64,000 bases of DNA from positions 124,001 through 188,000 of the forward strand of contig JAFUWV010000002.1 in assembly GCA_017477325.1 (NCBI GenBank), given 5' to 3'. This DNA is from Paludibacteraceae bacterium (lineage in GTDB: Bacteria; Bacteroidota; Bacteroidia; Bacteroidales; Paludibacteraceae). Position 1 is the stretch's first letter. Each line of letters opens with the position of its first letter. Position numbers and translations under genes: made by a program. Shown one piece after another: positions 28,675-36,438 of the stretch. The notes under the pieces were generated by a model. It made no database searches. It was given only the letters and a program-made list of their open reading frames with translations, and was not told the DNA's origin.

Positions 28675-29370
28675 TCAATCAAACACTTCTTTCAGCACAT
28701 CTAATGACTTTGGTGTGAAGAAATCTGTAAGATGACATTCATAATACATACAAAGTTTATCCAGCAACGATTGTCTCTCTCGTCTCCCTATCTCAATCTT
28801 CTCTTCGTTCATAAGCCTTACAAGCGTTTCTGTCTCTTTTACATTGAAACAGTCTTCAGCTTCATGCTCGCATACCATCAATCCTGTCGCTATATCAAGC
28901 ATCTTACCCTGTTCATCCAAAGATGGCATTATACCTAAAAAATATGTATATTGAAGCATAAATCGCAAATGAAAATTCTCAGAATCATCGGTGGAATCAA
29001 GACTTCTTACTGCATTACTCAAAAAATCAAACAATATTTCATCAGGCTCTGGGTGTGAAAGCGTGCGATATAATATTTCTGAAATAAACATACTCACTGC
29101 CTTCTTCTTAAACTCATTTGCAGAATTTCTTATATAACTCAGTGATATTGCATTTAATGTTTGTATTTCACGTCCAATACTGTGTGTCGCTTCGATTTCA
29201 ACAAGTGATAAAGGCTCTGTTGCTGACACTAACTGACTCCTCTTTTTACCGCTTATCCCGTACAGCATATAGGTCATCCGTCCATACTTGCGGGTATAAG
29301 TATGAACTATCGCAGCTTTGTCGGAATATTTCGAAAGATGCAGCACTATTGCCTCTGTTGTTATCTTCAT
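28675..29370 (-). CDS. recO: DNA repair protein RecO
   Basis: RecO helps RecR load RecA on SSB-coated single-stranded DNA. The N-terminal OB-fold begins MKITTEAIVLHLSKYSDKAAIVHTYT in family-typical form, followed by the helical domain (SEILYRTLSHPEPDEILFDF). The C-terminal region lacks the four-Cys zinc motif of some RecO proteins, as is usual in Bacteroidetes. The length is 231 residues with the start at 29370, chosen because a -7 box ends 7 bases upstream. Confidence 0.9.
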   Translation of the reverse strand: MKITTEAIVLHLSKYSDKAAIVHTYTRKYGRMTYMLYGISGKKRSQLVSATEPLSLVEIEATHSIGREIQTLNAISLSYIRNSANEFKKKAVSMFISEILYRTLSHPEPDEILFDFLSNAVRSLDSTDDSENFHLRFMLQYTYFLGIMPSLDEQGKMLDIATGLMVCEHEAEDCFNVKETETLVRLMNEEKIEIGRRERQSLLDKLCMYYECHLTDFFTPKSLDVLKEVFD

Positions 29371-29377
29371 TTCGCTG

Positions 29378-29385
29378 CAAAGATA
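29378..29385 (-). promoter_or_regulatory. -7 promoter box of recO
   Basis: TATCTTTG on the minus strand, 7 bases before the recO ATG; the -33 region is weak. The mRNA would be almost leaderless. Confidence 0.55.
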
Positions 29386-29393
29386 CAAATAAA

Positions 29394-29425
29394 TTTGGAT
29401 ATTCGCGTAATTTACACTACCTTTG
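29394..29425 (+). promoter_or_regulatory. Promoter for the outer-membrane barrel gene
   Basis: TTTG (29394-29397) and TACCTTTG (29418-29425) are exactly 20 bases apart, 22 bases before the ATG at 29448. It is divergent from recO. Confidence 0.75.
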
Positions 29426-29447
29426 CGCAAAATTATGAATTACTGAA

Positions 29448-30209
29448 ATGATACGTCACCTCAAAACTTTATTTCTTATTATATCTATATCCACTTGCTC
29501 TTTTGCGCAAGAGGCTAAAAATCAAATAGACTTTTCCGAGCAAGAGCAACAACAGCGTGCTGCTCAAGAGGCTGCATACAAATTCTCTGTTGATTATCGG
29601 CTTCAAGTAGGATATCTGCAAGAATGGCAACATAGTAAAACTACTACTTATCCTGATCTTTACCTGCATGGTACCAAACTTGGTGTCACTTTCGACTTCA
29701 ACCTCCCTTATAGTTTCACTATTCAGACAGGTCTTTTATATACTCTTACCTATGGCTCTACTACCCAACACTGGAGAAACGTACAAACAAACGATTATGA
29801 CATTCAGACTATTAAGCACCGCATCCTGTCTCACCAGTTTAATATACCTTTGTTCGCTACTGCTAATATTAAACTCTGGAGAAAACTCTCACTTATATTC
29901 TACACCGGTCCTGAACTCAATATCGGACTCGCACAAACTGACTATCTGAAAACTAATCTCAATGAAAAAACAAAAAATTGGCTCATTGATAATAATATTC
30001 ATACTGAAAAATACGATAGATATACCGATGGAGAACTTATAAGAGCTGATATCGGTTATAGCCTTGGTGCAGGAATCCAGTGGGATAGATACCGACTGCA
30101 AGGAGGTTATACTTTCGGACTTAATAATCTGAAAAAAGAACAACAAAAATATGTTGACCAACACATGTGGAATTGGAAATGGAATGTTTCATTCAGCTAC
30201 AGGTTCTGA
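29448..30209 (+). CDS. Outer-membrane beta-barrel protein (PorT/OmpX-like fold)
   Basis: A 253-residue secreted protein. MIRHLKTLFLIISISTCSFAQ is a signal peptide, followed by a short Gln/Glu-rich helix (residues 28-42) and then about eight amphipathic strands in a barrel-like pattern ending in Phe (WKWNVSFSYRF), the usual outer-membrane C-terminus. It resembles the outer membrane protein beta-barrel domain family that includes PorT. A true PorT assignment is not secure, because many unrelated barrels share this look. It is transcribed alone. Confidence 0.7.
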   Translation: MIRHLKTLFLIISISTCSFAQEAKNQIDFSEQEQQQRAAQEAAYKFSVDYRLQVGYLQEWQHSKTTTYPDLYLHGTKLGVTFDFNLPYSFTIQTGLLYTLTYGSTTQHWRNVQTNDYDIQTIKHRILSHQFNIPLFATANIKLWRKLSLIFYTGPELNIGLAQTDYLKTNLNEKTKNWLIDNNIHTEKYDRYTDGELIRADIGYSLGAGIQWDRYRLQGGYTFGLNNLKKEQQKYVDQHMWNWKWNVSFSYRF

Positions 30210-30217
30210 AACATTCC
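30181..30217 (+). terminator. Hairpin spanning the barrel gene stop codon
   Basis: GGAATGTTTCA (30181-30191) pairs perfectly with TGAAACATTCC (30207-30217). The stop codon TGA is inside the right arm, and a short T-rich run follows. Confidence 0.5.
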
Positions 30218-30226
30218 TTGTGTTAA

Positions 30227-30326
30227 TGTTAATAATTATGTTGAAAACTGTTCATAATCTCAATTACTGTTGTTAAGCAAATTATTTTTCATAAACTCAA
30301 CTTACTTACACTTATATTTATCAACA
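30227..30326. other. AT-rich spacer with a cluster of DnaA-box-like 9-mers
   Basis: The 220-base gap between the barrel gene and nadA holds no gene. It contains TGTTAATAA (30227), TGTTGAAAA (30239), TGTTCATAA (30249) and, inverted, TTATCAACA (30318-30326). The last differs by one base from the DnaA box TTATCCACA; the others differ by two or more. In such AT-rich DNA chance matches are likely, so this is only a possible origin-like element. Confidence 0.2.
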
Positions 30327-30429
30327 CATTTAATTTTCTAATAACCTTAACTTTATACTACTTATAAACAAAATTGACGCTATATAACCAACACAGAAAA
30401 TTATTAAATTAAACTATTTATATATTCTT

Positions 30430-31389
30430 ATGTTGACAAAAGAGCAGCTTATTGAACAAATTAACTTACTGCGAACTCAGAAAAACGCAGTCATAATGGC
30501 GCATTATTATCAAAGAGCGGAACTGCAGGATATAGCCGACTTTGTTGGAGATAGTCTTGCACTTGCCAGGCAGGCTGCTAAAACAGATGCAGATATTATT
30601 GTTCTCTGTGGAGTACATTTCATGGGGGAAACAGCTAAAATAATTTGTCCTAATAAGAAAGTGCTTATTCCTGATCCTCAGGCTGGGTGTAGTCTTGCCG
30701 ACTCATGTAAGGCGGAAGAACTTGCTGAATGGAAACAGCAGCATCCTGAATATATGGTTGTAAGTTATGTAAATACTTCTGCTGCAGTAAAAGCTCTTAC
30801 TGATATTGTTGTTACATCAAGTAATGCTCTTAAGATTGTTAAACAATTACCTGAAGATCAACCTATACTTTTTGCTCCTGACAAGAATCTTGGTAACTAT
30901 ATAAATAGTATAACAGGACGTAATATGGCGCTCTGGGATGGTGCATGTCATGTTCATAGTCGCTTCAGTGTTCAGGCTCTGCTGCAACTTAAAAAAGACT
31001 ATCCTCAGGCAAAAGTGCTCGCTCACCCTGAGTGTAAGAAGATAATAGTTGATATAGCCGACGTTGTAGGTTCAACGGAAGCATTGCTCAACTATGCTAA
31101 AAACTCTGATGAAAACGTGTTTATTGTAGCTACAGAGAGCGGAATTCTTCATAAAATGCAACTCTCTTGTCCGCAAAAAACATTAATTGCCGTGCCGCCT
31201 GAAGCTACTGAAATAATAGTCGATGGAAAACTCACGCCCTGCTCTTGCAACGAGTGTGAATATATGCGGCTTAACACTCTTCAAAAATTGTATGAGTGCC
31301 TCCGTGACGAAAAATATGAAATAAAAGTGGATTCTTTCCTTGCTCAGCAAGCAATCAAACCTATAGAAAAAATGCTCCGCATGTCATAA
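30430..31389 (+). CDS. nadA: Quinolinate synthase
   Basis: NadA condenses iminoaspartate with dihydroxyacetone phosphate to quinolinate in NAD synthesis, using a 4Fe-4S cluster. The 319-residue sequence starts with the AHYYQRAELQDIADFVGDSL region and carries the three cluster-type cysteine sites: VLCGVHFMGETAKI, HPECKK and the C-terminal PCSCNECEYMRLNT. It is a single gene; nadB and nadC are not in the window. No canonical promoter is obvious in the AT-rich upstream spacer. Confidence 0.96.
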   Translation: MLTKEQLIEQINLLRTQKNAVIMAHYYQRAELQDIADFVGDSLALARQAAKTDADIIVLCGVHFMGETAKIICPNKKVLIPDPQAGCSLADSCKAEELAEWKQQHPEYMVVSYVNTSAAVKALTDIVVTSSNALKIVKQLPEDQPILFAPDKNLGNYINSITGRNMALWDGACHVHSRFSVQALLQLKKDYPQAKVLAHPECKKIIVDIADVVGSTEALLNYAKNSDENVFIVATESGILHKMQLSCPQKTLIAVPPEATEIIVDGKLTPCSCNECEYMRLNTLQKLYECLRDEKYEIKVDSFLAQQAIKPIEKMLRMS

Positions 31390-31434
31390 AACTATCATGC
31401 TCTGAGCATATTTTAATCCAGCATTAAGCTGTTT

Positions 31435-31466
31435 TCAAGCAATATCTAAGCATACTGTAAGCTCTC
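31435..31466 (+). repeat. Dispersed element copy B (three TNWAAGC units)
   Basis: TCAAGCA, TCTAAGC and TGTAAGC are spaced 10 and 11 bases apart, as in copy A, with 24 of 32 bases identical to it. It lies between the convergent 3' ends of nadA and miaB. Confidence 0.6.
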
Positions 31467-31495
31467 GGTGTAATACCATTCTCCTTACTGCTTGC

Positions 31496-32893
31496 TTACT
31501 CTTCAATCACTTTTCCTATCAATGTAGCTGCCGTAGCTGACTCTATAAGCACTTTTACTGTTTCACCTATATGTCTTCCTTGCCGGGCAAATACTACGGT
31601 CTTGTATTGTGATGTACGACCTGCCATTTGCTCTTTGCTACGCTTTGCAAACCCCTCGATAAGCACCTCTACTGTCTTTCCTATTTCTCTTTTGTTACTC
31701 TCCAAAGATAGTTGCTGCTGCAAAGCAATTATCTCGTTGAGTCTGCGTATTTTCACCTCTTCAGGTATGTCGTCTTTAAGATGTTTGCTTGCATAAGTAC
31801 CTTCTCTTTCAGAGTATTTGAACATAAAAGCCGTGTCAAAACCTACCTCTCGCATCAAACTCAGTGTCTGTTCGTGATCCTCTTCTGTCTCTGAATGGAA
31901 TCCGCAGAATACATCTGTCCCTATAGTTGCCTCTGGTAGTATTCTTCTGATGGCGGCAATTCTGTCCAGATACCATTCACGGGTGTATTTTCTGTTCATC
32001 AGTTTCAGTATTCTGTTGCTTCCACTCTGTACAGGCAGGTGTATAAACTTACAAAGATTCTTATGGCGTGCTATAACCTCAAGTGTCTCATCCGACATAT
32101 CTTTTGGATGTGAAGTGGTAAATCGTATTCTCATCTCAGGCACTGCTTCTGCCACTGTCTCTAATAACTGCGGAAAAGTAATTACAGTTTTCTCTTCTTC
32201 GCCGTTATCCTCACTTTCACCTTTCTGTTTTCTGTCTTCTACTGCATATCTGTATGAATTTACATTCTGGCCAAGCAATGTAACTTCTTTGTATCCCTTA
32301 TTATATAGATCTCTTACTTCATTCAGTATGCTCTCCACATCCCTGCTTCTTTCTCTTCCTCTTGTATATGGTACCACGCAGTAGGAGCAAAAGTTGTTAC
32401 AGCCGCGCATTATACTGACAAAACCGGAAATAGTCTTGCCTATACGCGCAGGTATTATCTCTCTGTATGTTTCCGTTGTTGAAAGTTCAATGTTGATAGC
32501 TTTGTTTCCGGCTTCTGCCTGGGCTATCAGATTTGGTATGTCAAGATATGCATCCGGACCTGCAACAAAACTTACTCCGTACTTATTTATAAGTTCCTCT
32601 CCAAGACGCTCGGCCATGCAACCTATCACTCCTATAATAATACCCCTTTCTTCCTTGTTATTACCCATTAGCGCCTTTCCCTTAGCCTTTAAGCCGTTCA
32701 GTTCTCTTAGCCTTGAAAATATCTTCTGTTCGGCATTATCACGTATAGAACATGTGTTGAGAATTATTATCTGTGCCTTGCTTATATCCTCTGTCAGTTC
32801 ATACTCGGTGGTCTGTATCACTGCTGCCACCACTTCAGAGTCTGCCACATTCATCTGGCAGCCGTATGTCTCTATGTAAAAATACTTATCCAT
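31496..32893 (-). CDS. miaB: tRNA-2-methylthio-N6-dimethylallyladenosine synthase
   Basis: A radical-SAM enzyme that adds the 2-methylthio group to i6A37 of tRNAs. The N-terminal UPF0004 domain has its three cluster cysteines (ETYGCQMN, LNTCSIRD, VIGCMAERL), the radical-SAM motif is MRGCNNFCSYCVVPYTRGRE, and a C-terminal TRAM domain follows. The length of 465 residues is typical; the residues around 225-235 (DRKQKGESEDNGEEEK) form a charged insertion. A -7 box ends five bases upstream of the ATG, so the mRNA may be leaderless. Confidence 0.95.
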   Translation of the reverse strand: MDKYFYIETYGCQMNVADSEVVAAVIQTTEYELTEDISKAQIIILNTCSIRDNAEQKIFSRLRELNGLKAKGKALMGNNKEERGIIIGVIGCMAERLGEELINKYGVSFVAGPDAYLDIPNLIAQAEAGNKAINIELSTTETYREIIPARIGKTISGFVSIMRGCNNFCSYCVVPYTRGRERSRDVESILNEVRDLYNKGYKEVTLLGQNVNSYRYAVEDRKQKGESEDNGEEEKTVITFPQLLETVAEAVPEMRIRFTTSHPKDMSDETLEVIARHKNLCKFIHLPVQSGSNRILKLMNRKYTREWYLDRIAAIRRILPEATIGTDVFCGFHSETEEDHEQTLSLMREVGFDTAFMFKYSEREGTYASKHLKDDIPEEVKIRRLNEIIALQQQLSLESNKREIGKTVEVLIEGFAKRSKEQMAGRTSQYKTVVFARQGRHIGETVKVLIESATAATLIGKVIEE

Positions 32894-32898
32894 GTTTG

Positions 32899-32906
32899 CA
32901 AAGATA
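32899..32906 (-). promoter_or_regulatory. -7 promoter box of miaB
   Basis: TATCTTTG on the minus strand with only five bases between it and the ATG at 32893. No good TTG is seen at the -33 position. Confidence 0.5.
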
Positions 32907-32998
32907 TGGAAAAACTACGAAATTTTACCTCTGAACACATTAAAAACTCATAAAAACATCACTTTTTTCTAAGAAAATGCATTTTTTTTGCTCAAATA

Positions 32999-33030
32999 TT
33001 TGGTTAGTATTGGAAAAAGTACTATCTTTG
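32999..33030 (+). promoter_or_regulatory. Promoter for the small membrane protein leader
   Basis: TTTG (32999-33002) and TATCTTTG (33023-33030) are exactly 20 bases apart. Transcription should start near 33035, leaving a leader of about 165 bases. Confidence 0.8.
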
Positions 33031-33115
33031 CACTCGAAAACAAATAAAATTTTCATAGTTAAGGTTTAGGTTTAATGGCAACACGTGGCTGGGAAGTTAC
33101 GTGTTGTTTTTAACT
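33031..33115 (+). promoter_or_regulatory. Structured leader with hairpin and 12-codon frame
   Basis: CAACACGT (33079-33086) pairs with ACGTGTTG (33099-33106) around a 12-base loop, followed directly by five Ts, so it resembles an intrinsic terminator only about 75 bases into the transcript. The same bases hold a short frame, ATG at 33075 to TAA at 33113, reading MATRGWEVTCCF. This could be an attenuator with a leader peptide, or the 3' end of a small RNA. The remainder to 33202 shows no gene. Confidence 0.45.
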
Positions 33116-33202
33116 TTACGGTGAAAACAGTTATAATTCAATACTATACATCAAGTATTAAGAATTATAAATATGTAATTATTCAATATTAATTAGAGCA
33201 AT

Positions 33203-33556
33203 ATGGCAGCATTTATTTCTATATTTATAGTTTTCGGAGGGTTCTTTCTCTTCATATTTGCTGTCATATCCAAACTCAAAAAGCATAATCAGGAGGCAAT
33301 ACGCCGTCATAATGAAAGAGTAGCAACTACAGTTACTGACCCTTCTCATTCAAATCCGTATGTTGAAACAACATTTACAGAGGGCGCTGCCACTGTCAAA
33401 AAGGTAAAACCAAAGAAACATAATGTCCAACCTGTTTCTAATATTGTAGTCGAAGAGCCTGATGAAGATGAAGATTTACTGCCTGACTTCACTGACGAAG
33501 ATGAAATAAGGAAGGCAGTTATAAGTACTGAAATATTAAATAGAAAATACCAATAA
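33203..33556 (+). CDS. Small single-pass membrane protein, unknown function
   Basis: A 117-residue protein with one N-terminal membrane helix (IFIVFGGFFLFIFAVI), then a basic stretch (KLKKHNQEAIRRHNER), a low-complexity linker and an acidic segment (EEPDEDEDLLPDFTDEDE). It ends with a conserved-looking tail, RKAVISTEILNRKYQ, a form I associate with short Bacteroidales proteins of unknown role. It sits between the structured leader and greA. Confidence 0.65.
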   Translation: MAAFISIFIVFGGFFLFIFAVISKLKKHNQEAIRRHNERVATTVTDPSHSNPYVETTFTEGAATVKKVKPKKHNVQPVSNIVVEEPDEDEDLLPDFTDEDEIRKAVISTEILNRKYQ

Positions 33557-33620
33557 ACTACATAAATTATAGCAAAGCATCTTTTTATTAACTCTAAATT
33601 AAAAACATAAACTATATATC

Positions 33621-34091
33621 ATGGCAATCGTATATTTGTCTGCAGAGGGACTGCAGAAACTGAAAGAAGAACTCGTTTATCTTGAAGGCGTTGAGCGTCC
33701 GCGCGTAATTGCTGCTATTCAAGAGGCACGAGACAAAGGCGACCTGAGCGAGAATGCTGAATATGATGCCGCCAAAGAGGAACAAGGTAAACTGGAAAGC
33801 AAAATAGCCTTGCTGAAGGAAAAAATTATGGATGCACGTGTTATTGACGAAAGTCGTATCAACACCGATGAAGTACAAGTGCTTACCAAAGTGAAAATTA
33901 AAAACCTGAAGACCGGACAAGTAATGAACTACCAACTTGTTACCGAAGGCGAGGCCAATTTCAAGGAAGGCAAACTCTCCGTTAGCACTCCTATAGCTAA
34001 AGGTCTGCTTGGAAAGAAAGTAGGGGAAATAGCTAAAGTCAACGTGCCGGCAGGTACTATTGAGTTCGAAATACTGGAGATAAGCTTCTAA
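33621..34091 (+). CDS. greA: Transcription elongation factor GreA
   Basis: GreA rescues backtracked RNA polymerase by stimulating transcript cleavage. The N-terminal coiled coil (LQKLKEELVYLEGVERPRVI) has the tip residues GDLSENAEYDAAKEEQ, and the FKBP-like C-terminal domain ends STPIAKGLLGKKVGEIAKVN. The length of 156 residues is typical. The spacer to the HIT gene is 55 bases. Confidence 0.97.
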   Translation: MAIVYLSAEGLQKLKEELVYLEGVERPRVIAAIQEARDKGDLSENAEYDAAKEEQGKLESKIALLKEKIMDARVIDESRINTDEVQVLTKVKIKNLKTGQVMNYQLVTEGEANFKEGKLSVSTPIAKGLLGKKVGEIAKVNVPAGTIEFEILEISF

Positions 34092-34114
34092 ATTCTGATA
34101 GTATTCTTCAAAAG

Positions 34115-34141
34115 TAAAACAGTAAACATCTAAATAGTAAA
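34115..34141 (+). repeat. Degenerate 7-8 base repeat between greA and the HIT gene
   Basis: TAAA recurs at 34115, 34123, 34131 and 34138 (spacing 8, 8, 7) in the greA-HIT spacer. It resembles the stop-codon-bearing heptamers seen elsewhere in the window but is weaker. Confidence 0.35.
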
Positions 34142-34146
34142 TTCTC

Positions 34147-34557
34147 ATGACTCTTTTCACACGCATCATCAATGGTGAGATACCTTCCTACAAGGTAGCC
34201 GAGAACGATAAGTTCTATGCTTTTCTCGACATCAATCCTCTGACAAAAGGTCACACTCTGGTTATTCCCAAACTGCCGGAGCCTGAAGCTGATTATATCT
34301 TCGACTTGGATGATGACACCCTGAGCGAGATGATTGTCTTTGCAAAACAGGTGGCTGTCGGTATGAAGAAAGCTATCTCATGCAAGCGTATAGGTATGGC
34401 AGTCCTTGGCATGGAGGTTAATCATGTGCATATTCATCTTATCCCGCTCAAGAAAGAGAGCGATATGCTCTTCAGCAATCCTAAACTCAAACTTGAGCCT
34501 GCTGAGATGGCACAAATAGCCAACTCTATCGCCATCGCTATTGACGGTGAGGCCTGA
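34147..34557 (+). CDS. HIT-family nucleotide hydrolase
   Basis: A 136-residue histidine-triad protein of the Hint/HinT type, which hydrolyses nucleoside phosphoramidates or acyl-adenylates. The triad VNHVHIHLIPL is near residue 97, and the N-terminus reads TLFTRIINGEIPSYKVAEND as in the family. It is followed by an intrinsic terminator and is probably co-transcribed with greA. Confidence 0.93.
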   Translation: MTLFTRIINGEIPSYKVAENDKFYAFLDINPLTKGHTLVIPKLPEPEADYIFDLDDDTLSEMIVFAKQVAVGMKKAISCKRIGMAVLGMEVNHVHIHLIPLKKESDMLFSNPKLKLEPAEMAQIANSIAIAIDGEA

Positions 34558-34589
34558 AAGAGTGTAGTATTGTAATATTAAGTAAAAAG

Positions 34590-34620
34590 AAAACGTCATA
34601 CTTGAGTATGGCGTTTTTCT
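34590..34620 (+). terminator. Intrinsic terminator after the HIT gene
   Basis: AACGTCATAC (34592-34601) pairs with GTATGGCGTT (34606-34615) with one G-U pair and a TTGA loop, followed by TTTCTT. An A-rich stretch upstream makes it usable from the opposite strand too. Confidence 0.85.
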
Positions 34621-34650
34621 TATATGATAAATCTTTGTCTTATATGCTGT

Positions 34651-36438
34651 TTAAAAGGCATAACTTACTCCTAACATAAAGTTTATTCCCTGTGACTGGT
34701 AGCCGTAGAATATGTCATGCTTGCGATGCAGTAAGTTATTAAGTTGCAGATATGCAGATAACCATTTGTTTATGTTATATTGCGCTCCCACATTTATATC
34801 CAGTGTAGGTTTCAGCGCCACTGCTGTTACAGAAGCGCTTGTATCAAGTGCATATCTTCCTCCTGAGAAATAATTTACCGTATATACCGACCATTTATTG
34901 TCTATCTTTCCGTCTATACGCAAATTCACACCCCACGTTGGTCTGTCAAGAATATGGTTATTAGGTATGTTATATAGTTTATTGAAGTCTTCGTCACCTT
35001 TCCATATATTGTAATATCCGTCCAGTGAAATGAATATTATATCTTGGTAATGGTAGTGGAATCGTGCTCCGATCTGCCAGCGTTGGTATGGCTCTGATAT
35101 TATATCGAAATACCCTGTTGGATGATTGTCTGCATCTGTGTGAGGCATGAAGAATACGTCATACTTGGTATATTTATAGTCTGCATATATGTCCATCAGC
35201 AGATTGGCATGCGGACGGATCTTGAAACCGAGGAATGCATTTATCGGAGTATATGTACGGTTTGCTCTGGTTGTTATCTCATTCTCTGCATATAAATATC
35301 TCAGTATTCCGAAATGCTCTCTTACGCTGCTTGTTGCATACTGGCCTGTTGCGCCGCCATACAATGCCAGCCAGGTAGGAGTCAGTTTGGCTTCAAATGT
35401 AACGTTGGGAGAGGGTAGGAAAGGCTTGCCCTTACCTATGCATGCATCAAGGTTTATACCTAAATGTATATTGAATCTGCGACCATTGTATGCGTAGTAA
35501 GGCTCCAGCTTTATTGCGTGATATGTGGTTGAGTCAGCAGAGTGAATTTTATTGTCATGCAATGGGTCGTTTATGAAAGCAAGTATCGAGTCCCTGTTGA
35601 AACTGTATATATGGTTCTCCATCCTCAAGTTTGCTCCCACATGGTGTACGTCCTTCTGCCACTCAAACATTGCCTTTGTGTTTATTGTGTGCTCCACCAT
35701 GTTCTGTCCCATCACGAATGCCTCATAACCTGTCTGTATAAGATATTTTACATCTGCATTGGGTAGCGACCTTACTCCTATCTTTGTGTCTATCTCCCAT
35801 TGTGATGCCTTGTCACCTTTGGTAAAGTCAGAGTAGTGCTTCAGTGTATCATAAGTCGGCACAAGCGGATCCGTTTCATATATGAAGTCACCGCGCATCT
35901 TGTCAAAGTCTGTGTATGTGAAATACTTTCCGTATCTGGTAAAGTACACATTCTTTGCATTCACTCCGAAGAACAAATCCGCTTTGTCAAACAAGCGGTT
36001 GATGTCCATTCCCAGAGATGAATTTGAAAGTGTCTTTCTTCCCCACTGGCCAAGGTGATGGGCATTTATATTAAGCGCAAGGTTCTTCTTCTCTGTAAGT
36101 GTGTAGTTGAAGTCAAACAGTGTGGCACTGTGTCCTATTCCGCCTCTCAGGAAGCCGTTTAGCGAACGGGGCATCATAAAGTTTGTGGGAGAAAAACCAA
36201 GCACCGACGGGTCGGCAGGTGGAAGTTCTGATATAGGTTCTGTGTAGTCTGAGAATTGTGCCTTTTGTGGTTTCGATGGTGCTTCATATACGGACGGCTT
36301 CACGTCCAGCTTGCCTGCACCCTCTATTATAGGCTGATATTCTCTTTCTACTTCCACCACACGGCTTATCGTGTCTGTCTGGGCATATACACCGGCAGAG
36401 AGTAGTGCTAAACCAAAAGTCAATATTTTAATCTTCAT
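34651..36438 (-). CDS. Outer-membrane barrel protein, TonB-receptor-like
   Basis: A 595-residue protein with signal peptide (MKIKILTFGLALLSAGVYAQ) and a short periplasmic N-terminus (VVEVEREYQPIIEGAGKLDV), followed by many amphipathic strands. It ends LLHRKHDIFYGYQSQG ... LGVSYAF with the terminal Phe of outer-membrane barrels. It resembles the C-terminal barrel of TonB-dependent receptors but lacks a plug domain, so transport is unproven. It overlaps the 3' end of the large TPR gene by 11 bases; the two form an operon and probably act together at the envelope. Confidence 0.75.
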   Translation of the reverse strand: MKIKILTFGLALLSAGVYAQTDTISRVVEVEREYQPIIEGAGKLDVKPSVYEAPSKPQKAQFSDYTEPISELPPADPSVLGFSPTNFMMPRSLNGFLRGGIGHSATLFDFNYTLTEKKNLALNINAHHLGQWGRKTLSNSSLGMDINRLFDKADLFFGVNAKNVYFTRYGKYFTYTDFDKMRGDFIYETDPLVPTYDTLKHYSDFTKGDKASQWEIDTKIGVRSLPNADVKYLIQTGYEAFVMGQNMVEHTINTKAMFEWQKDVHHVGANLRMENHIYSFNRDSILAFINDPLHDNKIHSADSTTYHAIKLEPYYAYNGRRFNIHLGINLDACIGKGKPFLPSPNVTFEAKLTPTWLALYGGATGQYATSSVREHFGILRYLYAENEITTRANRTYTPINAFLGFKIRPHANLLMDIYADYKYTKYDVFFMPHTDADNHPTGYFDIISEPYQRWQIGARFHYHYQDIIFISLDGYYNIWKGDEDFNKLYNIPNNHILDRPTWGVNLRIDGKIDNKWSVYTVNYFSGGRYALDTSASVTAVALKPTLDINVGAQYNINKWLSAYLQLNNLLHRKHDIFYGYQSQGINFMLGVSYAF

